From positions 61,403,553 through 61,467,552 of the forward strand of contig JAQMRL010000001.1 in NCBI GenBank assembly GCA_035578175.1: a DNA stretch of 64,000 nt, read 5' to 3'. A program made the translations under genes and the position numbers. The DNA comes from Catonia carolina (Eukaryota; Arthropoda; Insecta; Hemiptera; Achilidae). This document shows, piece by piece, positions 46,105 to 57,204 of the stretch. The first letter of the stretch is position 1. Every line of letters begins with the position of its first letter. The notes beneath the pieces are model-generated. The model was not told where the DNA came from. It did no database searches and saw nothing but the letters and a program-made list of their open reading frames with translations.

Positions 46105-48034
46105 GTAAGTCAAATTAATAAATTAATAACAATAATAATAATGTCTATAAATAGATAATAGAATAAAAATTTAAAATAAGCAATAACATAATTAAGTTGG
46201 AGTCTTTTGTGAAATTGGGTTTTTTTTATGAAAGGCTCACTCTTACGCACGAGGCCGCCTTATTGAGAACTAATTAATCATTCCTCAATTAGGCGGACGC
46301 AGTTAGACTTTCTGCAAAAAGACAAATTAACGCCTTCCTCATTATTGACGATACACGTTTTGAAAAAAAGACTAACGAAATGAGGATATCAATTTTATCC
46401 GAGAGAAAAAGTCATGTGTAGGTTAAAAAAATAACAAAACAATTACATCAAACATTAAATTTGTTTATTAGAAGTTATGAAATTGTATTCCCTCTTTATT
46501 CAGGGCGTTGACTAATAAGGTCATTAGTCCAAAAAGAAAGGACTTTTTCTGTAAACAGGCTTTGAAAAGGAATATTCTTTATCATAATTTGTTAATATTT
46601 TTAAAGAACCTAATCAGTACATTCTACTTGTATGTGTTTTGATTCTGACTAAGTTCAAATTATAATAGCTCTACGAAAATTATATTGAGTAAAAAATCAT
46701 GTACAGTAAGTATATGAAATTTTCTCCTAAAGAAAACTAGTCAAATAAAACAACATTGTTAGAATCAGTCAGAAATATTTAACGTACTGTAATCTTGATG
46801 TTATGCAAAATAATACATCCTGTACTGGAAATCATTTTAATATCGTTTCCCAATTGTAGGAGAGTGTAACGAATTTTCATACCGTGCTGATTAAATCAAA
46901 TTACACAGTATCTATGTAATGCATGTGAAAAATGCTTTGGAAATCATTACGGCTCGTTTATAAAGAAAACAAATTTTATGTATTCTATATGCTCTTGAAA
47001 ATCATCCCTTAAAATTTAAAATTCTTAAGAAAGTTATCACATTTACCGGGTCGGGTTGAATTATAACCTATAATTATTTATTTCATCTGAATAATTACAA
47101 TGTTATGTTATGACACAATGTAATGTTAAATTGATCTATTATTATAACTTTTTAAATAAATCTAATTCAATAATTTCCAATACTAAACATAAAGGAATAC
47201 AACTCTTATATTACCATAACACATGCGTATGCAATTTTGGATCTAGGATCTTTGTTGGCGGAAAAGTGTGTCTCCTCCAACCTAACATCTCGCGACTAAC
47301 CACTTTCAGGTAATTTATCTAATTCCCTTATCAATAAATCATTATAAATCTTATAAATAATTTTAATACTTACACTATATTTATTTATATTATCCAATGT
47401 TGATTTCCATCCTCCCGGAATGTACTTTTGGAGGTAGATCCAGCTCTGGTGGGTAGGAATAGTAGCTATTTTTTATATAAAGAGGAGATGAAGAAATCTC
47501 TCTTTATCCAACCAATAATACACAAACAGTATATTGAATATTAAGAATTAAACACTGAATATTGTAGAAAAAAAATTAATTAAAGTAAATATCTAACCTA
47601 ATATAAAAGTACAGTCATGGATTTGTCCTCATTATACACATAATATATTCAAAGTATCACCAACACCAGTATACTTAAACAACCCTTATACCTTAGGAAT
47701 ACAATTGCATCATCTTCTATAAATAGATTATTTCTACTAACTTCATGGAATACGAAGAGGGAGACGTATATAAATAAAAGGTTCACAAATATTACATTGT
47801 TATCGTTTATAAATAGAAGGTAAATAATACTGGGTTCTTGATGACCTTTACAAAATAATCATTCACTTATCTTTCTCTTACAATCTATTTTCAATGAATC
47901 AGATGCATTAATTTTGTTAGAAATATTCCTAAACAAGATTTTAAAATTATAAAAAGAATTTGTAGTTGAGGAACATTTTAATCCTTGACGGAAAAAGAGG
48001 GGTGTTTAAAAGACAGAAAAAGTATAACGTGTGT
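46105..48034. other. Presumed UGT intron 1, left part
   Basis: AT-rich. An imperfect hairpin (CCGCCTTATTGAG ... CTCAATTAGGCGG, 13-base arms with one mismatch) spans 46255-46296. The 47110-47313 frame has no domain. Confidence 0.4.
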
Positions 48035-48325
48035 ATGATTTTTCACTTTTTGAAATTTTCTCAAAAACGGCTTCAACGATTTTTAAAAAAATAGCTCATT
48101 TACAACACTTTTTATGCTCTCAAGATAGGTTGTGCGCCATGAGCTGAAATTCTTGGAAGCTTGTGCTCTCGTGGAAAAAAGTGTTTTTTTTTCTTTTTTT
48201 AAGATTGCGGCCTTAATATGCATTTTAGGGCAAAAGTGTACACACTCAAAGTTGTAAAACATTAAAAAACTTAAAATGCTTATGCCAAAAATTTTTTTGT
48301 ACAACGCTTAGTTTATCTATTATGC
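48035..48325 (+). mobile_element. Family E fragment
   Basis: It matches the middle of 21577-22471: TTTTCACTTTTTGAAATTTT, ATGCTCTCAAGATAGGTTG, CTGAAATTCTTGG, GCGGCCTTAATATGCATTTT and GTACAACGCTTAGTTTA. Both ends are missing. Confidence 0.65.
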
Positions 48326-48483
48326 CGACTATAAATATTTTCGTAATTAAAATACAAAAAAAGATGAATAAAGGTTTTAGAAATAATTACTTGATATTCG
48401 TCAGTCAAAGTTCAGTAAACATTTATTTTCTGTGGGAGACCCTATTTAATACGTATTTTATGGCTGATTTATGAATTGTGGTT

Positions 48484-48842
48484 GTTGTGTGTTTAGGTCA
48501 TTAGCCAAAAGGCTGGATTGAACCTCTAGAAGTTTTAATAAGTAAAATGAGGAGTTAGGTGGTTTATAATTCCCTTCCTCACTGAGTGGAAAAGTATGCT
48601 TCCACCCTGCAAATGCCACCTTCACTTCATTTATCACAGGGTCTAACTGTATAATGAAATTCATAACTGTCATAGGAGATAACTCAAATTAGTGTCTTTT
48701 ACACCTCTACCTCTTCTACTCTTAAATGCTTTAGTCATATAATTAGCTAACCATGTGATAAGAAACAGAACTATTTTTTGTAGCCCTGGAACCAGCAGAT
48801 CGAATGCAATAATTGAACACTCCACCTGACTGTTATGGGCAA
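48484..48842 (+). mobile_element. SINE-like element C, full copy
   Basis: It starts GTTGTGTGTTTAGGTCATTA, ends CTGTTATGGGCAA, and is flanked by the perfect 11-base duplication GAATTGTGGTT (48473-48483, 48843-48853). It has no A tail. It is colinear with 62497-62890. Confidence 0.85.
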
Positions 48843-48853
48843 GAATTGTGGTT

Positions 48854-50302
48854 AACGGCTCTAATTTTGAATTTTAAGTGCCTCTATATTCGGCCTAATT
48901 ATATCTCCCGGTATCCTAAACTGCATGAATAGTGAGAATAATACATGAAATACGTGGAGAATAATACATGTGCTCATCTCGCAGCTTAATTTGGTCCAAT
49001 CGCGCATCTACGTAACTCATATCACTAACCACTTCAGGTTGTCTGTTTTGAAAATACTTGTTATAACCAAACAATGCACCGACAGGCATTTTTACGTTAG
49101 CTTCAGTAATTGATACTGAGTACTATTTCACTTGCCAATTTCATCTTTTTACATATTTTTCCGAGATAAAAATATGCAAAAAGATGAATTTCAGTAGAAT
49201 CTATTTGCATTCATAAGATTATGTTGTATTTTGAAGAATAACATCACTTGTTTGCGAAATATTTTGCCGTATTTGGACTTTTAGGACATCCATAATCTGT
49301 AAACTGGACTGAAAAAAATTCGTAATTCTGAGGAAAAACTTGAAAACTACCATTTTACAACAAAATATACTTACAAGTCTTTTAAATAAAAAAATTAACC
49401 AGAACAAGTGAAGAAGACCAAAGACCAACATGACGGTCGATATGACGTTGTGTAAACAGCTACTTGAGAATAGCGCGCGAGATTCCCTGCCGCTGATACT
49501 TCAAGTGAGACTGTTCTATCACACGTTGCAGTATATATCATGTAAGAAAGAGATTTAATAGTAAATTGAATTATCTAAAACTTTTATTTCGCTTAGTTTT
49601 TCAATATACTGAGCCGTTTTGGTGTTATTTAAGTTTTAAACGAGTTCTAGAAGGATTTTTTGCAAAAAATTCAAATTTGATCGTACTTTTCTCCAAGGTT
49701 TTGCAATTTCGGAACTGTTTTTTGTGTTTAAAATGTTTGGCAACTCTTTACCTTTAATTTGGTGTGTATAAAAAACCTGTACAGTAATAAGAACGGACGA
49801 TATAATCAAATAAACGAATTAATGCAGGAACGCTTGGCGGCCATTTTATTCGCCATTTTGGTCATTTTCGCCGGTGTTATTTTTATTGGGAACATTAGAT
49901 ATTCTTGTTCAGGAGGTTGAAACGTGTTCGTTTCAACCAAGTGCAGGTTTTGTGGGGGGGGGGGGGGTTGCACGGTAAACCTACCTGGCCCACGGACTAC
50001 AAGGAATGCTCCTGAAATGCCTTTCAGTAGTCCTTGCGTTCTGTTGAGTAATCAAACTTTGAACTTAGCATGGCAGCGCTGAACTAAGTCACGTTTAATT
50101 TTACTTTGAGAAACCTCTAAGGCTCCAAACCAACTTATTGGCTATAAACCTACCTAGCAAACCACAATACTTCAAAACTTAGTATAATTTATAAAATGGT
50201 TGGACATTTTTTTATGTCAATTCATTTTGTTGTAATTTTAAACTTGAATGTTACAAAATATCTTACTTTGGAATAGTAATTTTTTCTTTTTGTAATTTAC
50301 AG
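48854..50302. other. Presumed UGT intron 1, right part
   Basis: AT-rich apart from 49910-50080, which includes a run of 14 G's near 49955-49968 and a GCACGGTAAACCTACCTGGC segment. The 63-70 codon frames here have no domains. Confidence 0.4.
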
Positions 50303-50491
50303 GATAAAATTACAAAGGTTACAAGTATTATAGTTACATTACTAGCAGTTCTAACAATATGTAGCGGTGCTAACATATTTTGTATATTTCCGACGCCATC
50401 ATATAGTCATCAACAGCCGTTGTTAGCATTAAGTCGAAGATTAGCTGCGAGAGGACATAATCTTACCGTGATTACTGCAGATCCAAGTAAG
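50303..50491 (+). CDS. UDP-glycosyltransferase, N-terminal exon
   Basis: UGTs transfer sugar from a UDP-sugar to small lipophilic molecules, typically anchored in the ER membrane facing the lumen; in insects they serve detoxification, pigment and cuticle chemistry. This 63-codon exon runs from TTTACAG to AAG|GTTTGT, phase 0 at both ends. It encodes a hydrophobic signal segment (VTSIIVTLLAVLTICSGA), then the family opening ANIFCIFPTPSYSHQQPLLA, LAARGHNLTVITADPSK. The LAxRGHxxTVIT motif is the amino-terminal Rossmann strand and helix of insect UGTs. An N-L-T glycosylation site is present. Confidence 0.9.
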
Positions 50492-51429
50492 GTTTGTAAT
50501 TTCGTCATTACTAAAACATAATATTATATAATAATTGTAACAACTGAAACAACACTTTCTCTGAGCTGACAAACAGAATGAAGAGTGTGAGAGAGAAGTA
50601 AAACTGGAACTCTCATAGATGGAAACCTTTTGTTAGCGCGAGAAAGATTACCTTTAAATATACGTACATTACAACCTAAAACCTTCTACTGCTACATTTC
50701 TGGCTATTACTTACTTGCACATTTTGGTTCTACTCCTACATTGTACTATACCACAAGTTTACCAGAAATTATTCAAAACACTCACTTATAAATTGTTAAT
50801 ACTATTTGTGCTTAAAACTGTGCCTTCCAATTTATATTTTCAATAAAAAAAATGGTTACACAAACTCTATAAAACTCAACTACTTTGACTAAGAACTCTA
50901 TAAAAGGAACACTAAGAATCTGCCTAAATATTTCAAAAGATTACATCATTAAACTTAACAAAACCGCTTAAATTTCCCAAAGTTATATATTAATATTCTT
51001 TAAACGTATAAAACGGGATATTGTTGTAAGTTAGCCTACTGAGCTAATTTATTTTCCCGGATAAGTTTTTAAGAAGTAGATTCTCTTTGTAGTAAAGCAA
51101 AACTGAATTTATTCGTACGTACTTCATAAGATTCATAAGCTGTGGCGTAATGATCCAGCACATACGTCTCGTTCAAGTCTTTAAACAGTTGGATAGAAAT
51201 GTTAAAGCTGTTTCTAAAATTACCAATCTCGAACTCAATGTAGGAAATGTGATCTAAATGAGAAATTACAAGTTATTTTTGTGAAATTTAAACAGTTTAA
51301 ACAAAGAAATTATTGTCTTGAAGGAATACGGTAAGTCGATTTCGGTCTGTGGTCTACGTTAGCTCTGGTGTAAATGGAATATACGATCTTCATGCATCTT
51401 AATATTATTTTTATAATTTATCAAACTTT

Positions 51430-51570
51430 TTTTAGTTTTACTTCCGACCGTTTTGCACAGATTACTTCATTAATGCAGACGATGAAGGGTGATAGTTGAA
51501 AATGGGTTTTTAAGAAAATGCTAGACACCTCTGGGAATAAAACTCGGGATTCCTAGCACATGCACATTAA
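51430..51570 (-). mobile_element. tRNA-headed SINE, family S, old copy
   Basis: It carries the reverse complement of the S body (CTTCCGACCGTTTTGCACAG, TTCATTAATGCAGACGATGA) and a decayed B-box region (AAACTCGGGATTCC). Much more diverged than 9357-9527. Confidence 0.55.
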
Positions 51571-52504
51571 TTGGGTTTTATCTTAAAATACCAATGAATG
51601 ATGTATCGGATAAGGTGACATAGTTTTTAATAAAATGGTAAAATTTGCCAAAATTGTCTATTGTTTAACGTGAATCAGCAAAAATTAGGTAAGTAGGTGA
51701 GCACAAGATCGACAAGGGATCTGGATTACACACTCCAACTCCGGGTATCAGTCGATGATAATCCTTTCCATTTTTCACCTTTAAGAAAAGTTTCCATAAT
51801 AATGTATACGTTTGTTCAAGACCTACATCACTATGATCTCGGCTGATAACTCTGTATAGGAGGTTGATCTTTGTAAGTGTATCAGTAAACCTTGGAAAAT
51901 CTCTGCTTAAATACGTGTAAAATAATACTTGCTTTTACGTCCGACACTTAGGTTAGCAGAATTTTGTGTGAAAATCACAGCAAAATCGGTTCTTTAAAAA
52001 TTACCTCCTTAAAATGGATTTGACGACGCAACTAATTTACATAAAAAATCCTTCAAAAACTTTTAGCCGAATATATTTCTATTCGTTTATTACGTTAGCG
52101 GAAATTAAATCGGTTTTCTTTAAAAGTAGGCCTACAATTTCAAGTAAATTTTACCAAAGAGCAAAAAAGTTAAAGAAATAGTCCTATAAATTTTATATTT
52201 AATATTTTCGTACAATATCAAATTATCTGTTAGAGATCGTGTTTAACTACTTTTTCAGTCGATTTTCCCATTCCTTTTTTTAATCGTTCAGTATTTCTGA
52301 TTACATGAAATAATGTAATAAATGCTAGGATGATCGTGTATTTTACCATTTCATATCAAGTGTTGTGTTTAGATTTAGTTTTGCAACATGTGTGTAATTT
52401 TGTTATGAATGTAGTATCAAAAATTGGCCAATACATAATTCAAATGTTACTAAAGAGTGTGTAGGCTTCTGCCTACATCATGCATTTAAAAAAATGTTTT
52501 ACAT

Positions 52505-52655
52505 CTGAATGTTAAGACCATTATTACCAATGTGAACAGTGAAGGATGGTAGATAAAAATGGTTGATGACAAAATGCTAGATCTGACGGGGAAGTGAATC
52601 CAGGACTTTTGGCATAGAGTTGCGCTGTGCACTACACCAAAAGACCGGCCAGAGC
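52505..52655 (-). mobile_element. tRNA-headed SINE with a different head
   Basis: On the - strand: GGCCGGTCTTTTGGTGTAGT, a B box GTCCTGGATTCACTTCC, a TAGCATTTTGTCATCAACCA linker and a CATCCTTCACTGTTCACATT tail body. The tail resembles family S, but the head is a different tRNA-like sequence. Confidence 0.55.
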
Positions 52656-53686
52656 TGAATGATGATACGTGAGAAAATAAGAACAGTTTGTCGTACTACC
52701 TATTCCTTGAGGAACTCTGCTTTTAGCCTCTACGGATGGTTAACGAAAGAAAGTTAGCAAAAACAGACAGTTAGATAACTCATGTCAAATGTTTCTTTCC
52801 AAACAAATTTAGTTACAGTGTTTTGTATTTTGAATAAAGAACTTGACAATGCATTTAAGAACCATTTTCTACGCCAAATTTTACAAATTTCTTAGAAAGA
52901 AATTGTAGAATTTCTGTAAGATGAATATTAGGCCTATGTACCACACAATATTTTGTTTCATCTTCAATCAAATAAATGCGTACATTTTCTTTCAAAACCC
53001 CTCTCCAAGGAAGTGTATTAAAGAGACTGGAGCGTCCTATACCTTGTAATGTTATATTAGGTACACATTTATCTGAAACTATTTGAAATAACTTCATTAA
53101 TCTATTTTTAATAAATATTTTACAATTTTTTCTATCTTTGTATGTGTTCTATCTACATTGTTTTACTTAAAACGATTTTTAAGAATTTTTAAAATGAATC
53201 CTGTCTACCAAGCTAAGAAAAACATTTATTTTGGTTGCTCTTTCCTATCCATATAATAAAAAAAATGATATATGTAATGATTTTCTCAGCTTTTGGGCTT
53301 CCAAAACCCAAAAGATTGACGAACACTTTCAAATAATTAATACAATTATTTCTCAAGGAATACTTGCAAAATGCTGATTAAGTATACAGGAAAAATGTAG
53401 TGTAGTTATAAAAATGACAAATTCAAGAAGTTCATCACGGTCGAAGATTTTAAAAGAGCGAATTTGACACTGTAGGCCTACATTAGTACTAAAACCTAAA
53501 TATCCGGTTTTGATATTTTTTCTGTGCACTGGTGGCGCATAACCTGCGCATACACAATTAGTTCATGAGATCATTTTTAGGATTAAAATCCTGATATTGT
53601 ACCTTAATAAAATGTGTTATATAACATAAAAAAACATGTAAGCACTATTACTTTTATGTATCTTAAATTTAAATTATTTGTTTTAG

Positions 53687-53877
53687 GTTCCAATTCAAAA
53701 CTATCGAGAAATAGATATAAGCTTAGCATACAAAAAATGGAGCGATGCACAAGATGAAAAAGCGATCTCTTTGCAAAAGAACTACAATCCGTTAGAAATG
53801 GTTGGTTTCTTTAGAAGGTTTATAGAATTCATGACAGAAACTATTTTGGAGTTTCCTCAAATTCAAGAACTAGCCAG
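53687..53877 (+). CDS. UDP-glycosyltransferase exon
   Basis: It starts after TGTTTTAG in phase 0 and ends AG|GTAAAA in phase 2. It encodes VPIQNYREIDISLAYKKWSD, then NPLEMVGFFRRFIEFMTETI and FPQIQELAR. This is the variable amino-terminal acceptor-binding region; the N-x-x-EID(I/V)S segment and the PxxQxL ending are typical of insect UGTs. No breaks. Confidence 0.92.
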
Positions 53878-54300
53878 GTAAAAAAAAACTCTATAATTAA
53901 TCGCCATCTAAGTGTAATATATGAGGGGTAATTACGAAACAGTTCAAAACAATGCAAAAACTAAGTTCAACAGTAAAACATTTATGGGATTAAATACAGG
54001 AAGATAAATGGACTCCTTTCAATCCGTTGACTAACCAACTTAGAATTAATATCACGTAGGCCTACTGGCTATCGGACACTACTTATTAAGGGGTCAATTT
54101 ACTGATCTCTAGTTTAAATTTTTAATTTTAATTTTTTTATGATATAATTTACTTTTATTCATATTTTAATTGAACTTGAAATTACCCAAAAGTTGTGCCA
54201 AGTGAAAAAAATTACCAGTTTTCTTTATCTGAAATATAAAATGATTTTTAAAATTTTTCAGATCTTCATTTAATCTTTAAGGGGAGTACGGACCCCTATT

Positions 54301-54495
54301 TTTTAAAATTAATTTATTTAACGTCGCATCAACTGCAATGTCATTAGCGACGACGTTGGGGTATAACTGTGCGTAATGAGGATGAAATGATTTTTTTTGT
54401 AACGTATGAAAATATTCCGTGCCTGAGTGGGATTCAAACCCAGGACCGCATGATGAGAGGGAGCTCGTTACCAACTACGCCAATGCGGCCGGCGG
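54301..54495 (-). mobile_element. tRNA-headed SINE with family S head and different body
   Basis: The - strand has the S head (GCCGCATTGGCGTAGTTGGT, CATGCGGTCCTGGGTTTGAA, CACTCAGGCACGG) but after CATTTCATCCTC it changes to CGTCGTCGCTAATGACATTG and ends GATGCGACGTTAAATAAATT. The flanks GGACCCCTAT and GGGTCCCTAT look like a degenerate target duplication. Confidence 0.7.
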
Positions 54496-55493
54496 GTCCC
54501 TATCTTAAAGTTAACATTTGCCCCGTTTTCTCTGTAACCGTCAGAGCTAGAGAGTTGATTTTTGTTTATGTGGAAATCGCATGCTTTTACAACTTTTACG
54601 TGTAGGATTTTTTCTTATCACTACAGATTTTATTTTTAGAATTTCTTAAAAAATTACCATTTTGGCGTAAAATTTTTCTCTTTTCTTTTAAAAATTTTGA
54701 AAAACTGAACGCGCAAAAGTTACATTCCACAAAAATTTCAGCCCTAAATAGAAAAAAATTTCAGCTTTAATAGAAGCTGAGAAAAGGGGTCATGTGTGTT
54801 AAAAATTAATATTTGCGATAAACCATTTAAAATAAGATAATAAATACTTTCACAATACTAAAATATTATCAGTATTCACGGATACACTACCAGTTACGGG
54901 TGATATAAAAGAGGTGGTCAAAACTCGTAGTATTAAGTTCAGTAGAATTATTGTATATTTCCATTATATAAAAGTTGTTCAGGTTGTTCAAAGTTTTTAA
55001 AATCAAAAACACTGATTCTGAGAAATCAGCAGCATGTTAAGTGGTCAGACGAAAGAGAGAAGATGAGTGAAAGAATGAAGAGGTTCTGGGAAGAAACGAA
55101 GAGGGAACAGAACAACATGTGAAAAGTTCAACGCGGTTCAAAGAAGGCAAAAACGTAAAAAGTTTGTTCAGGTTGCCTACTATGTGTTAAAAATTTTTTT
55201 TCAATGCTTATTTATTTCAATTAAAATACCAGTATTTTTCACTTCGCTTAATGGGATCTTATCTGGGAACCAGTATGTAAGAAATCCGGACTCTTCTAAA
55301 GAGAGCCTATTACTAATAAATCTATTTCAAATTTTCTTTTAAAAATTTCATTAATATGATACACACTTCAGGCTATGTACATTCAAAAGTGCATTTCTTG
55401 AATTACGATTTCTCGATAATTTTGAACTCTACTGAAAAGTGCGTTGTGTCGCGTGATACGACTATGAGAAAAAGGTTTTAATATTTTATTTTT

Positions 55494-56381
55494 ACTTTCT
55501 CTTGCCTATTTATGAATAGGAAGAAAAGTATTGTTTTCATGTCGATTTTCTAAAATCGAGTTTTCACCGCATGTACCTGAACCCAAAAAATATGTTTTTA
55601 GCGATTGGTATGTGTGCGCGCGCGCGCGTGTGAACAGAATGTCTCAAGAACGGAACATCGCACGAACTTGAAACTAAAAACTTAAGTTAGATACCTCTAG
55701 AGGACCCGACTTGAACATTTTTATCAAAATCGGTCAACCGGAAGTAGTAGTTTATTCGTGTCATTTTTCACTTTCTTGCGATTTTCTCAAAAACGGCTTT
55801 TTCCCACGATTTTTTTTTAAATCGTCTCATTTACTAAATTGTTTATGCTCTACAAGATAGGTAGGCGCCATGTCAGCTGAAATTCTTAGGGAGGCTGTTT
55901 TATCGTAAAATTTTTTTTTTTAAGTTTGCGGCTATAATATGCATTTTCGCGCAAAATTTATGTAATAAACGATATAGACAATTTATAATCCTACAACTTT
56001 TATTTCAAACATTGTTTTGTATAACGCTTAATTTAGCGGTAATTAGTGATTTTCTGGTTTTTTTTCATGAAAATCTGTAAAAAATAGATTTTTTTAAGAG
56101 TTTAGCCTTAGTATGCATTTTAAGGCAAAAGTATAGAATTAAGTTTATAAGAAAATTAAAAGATCTACAACATTTATTTACAGCAATTTTCTCTAAAGAG
56201 TTTAGCGTGAAAGAGTGATTTTCCGTATTTTTAAGCCAAACCGAGGTTGATTTTCGTTTTTGATCATTCACTCAAGATTAAAATAAGTTATGTTTTTGAG
56301 GTTAATTTTTTTGTTTATTTCTAATGTTTTATTACTAGTGTTAGGTTATATTGTTAATTATTTTCATTGGCAAGAGAAAGT
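55494..56381. mobile_element. Non-autonomous TIR element, family E, copy 2
   Basis: It starts ACTTTCTCTTGCC and ends GGCAAGAGAAAGT, an exact 13-base inverted repeat. It is colinear with 21577-22471. It includes a short CG repeat (about 55617-55629) within a GTGTG context that is only GT in copy 1. It lies in a UGT intron. Confidence 0.8.
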
Positions 56382-56398
56382 TGTGTGAGTCTTTTACA

Positions 56399-56780
56399 TC
56401 AGATTTTTTTAGAAATTTAAAAAATGTATTCGTTTTTAGGGATAATATTACGGTTTAATGTGTCTCATAATTTGATTGGACGATAACACACTGTGAGCGT
56501 AGTCGAGTCTCCAGATATTCCCAAATCCAGTCCATAAGTAAGTAAGAAGCGACATGCTCAGTTCTTCAAATCAGATCAAATCAGATTTCAGTTCTTTAAA
56601 TCAGATTTTTTTAGAAATTTAAAAATTGTATTAGTTTTTAGGGATAATATTACGGTTTAATGTGTCTCATAATTTGATTGGACGATAACACACTGTGGGC
56701 GTAGTCGAGTCTCCAAATATTCCCAAATCCAGTCCATAAGTCCATAAGTAAGTAAGACACGACATGCTCAGTTCTTCAAA
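56399..56780 (+). repeat. Tandem duplication, 202-base period
   Basis: The block beginning TCAGATTTTTTTAGAAATTT at 56399 repeats at 56601 and ends with GACATGCTCAGTTCTTCAAA in both copies. Differences are few: one extra CCATAAGT in copy 2, an extra TCAGATCAAATCAGATTTCA filler at the end of copy 1, and a few substitutions. It is therefore young. It starts about 18 bases after the end of family E copy 2. Confidence 0.85.
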
Positions 56781-57204
56781 TATCTTCCACAGCGGGTGTC
56801 GATCGTAAAGCTTTCAGTACTATACAAAAGCTGCATACATTGGTTTTGCTTACGAGTTTTTAAAGCACTGTGCCAACGGCAAAGTTAAGCAGTTTCTTAA
56901 TAACATAAGGCTACTCTTAAAGACCCATGTAATTTTTGCAGAGAATAGTAGTACCTATAATATTTTTCTTTAATAAAGTAGGAACATTTATTGGGTTTTA
57001 GTAAGTTTTATTTGGTTGAAAGTAAATTTGAATTATTTAAAATTGTAAACTTTATAACTAGATTAAGTTTTAGTAAGCTGTGTAATAAAAATAATTATTA
57101 AAAATATTTTTAGTAATTACTTATCAAAATTTATACATAATAATGAACAACTCATTCCCGCGCAGGCTTGTCCTATGCGGGAATTATAATTCATTTGAAA
57201 TCAA

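Larger units (their letters stand above)
50492..53686. other. UGT intron
   Basis: AT-rich, holding two degenerate SINEs (listed separately). No other gene; the - strand frame at 52855-53097 has no domain. Confidence 0.55.

Noticed and set aside
55615..55631. CG dinucleotide run as possible Z-DNA regulatory site
   Set aside because: It lies within a TIR element copy where the sister copy has a GT run; most simply a microsatellite change.
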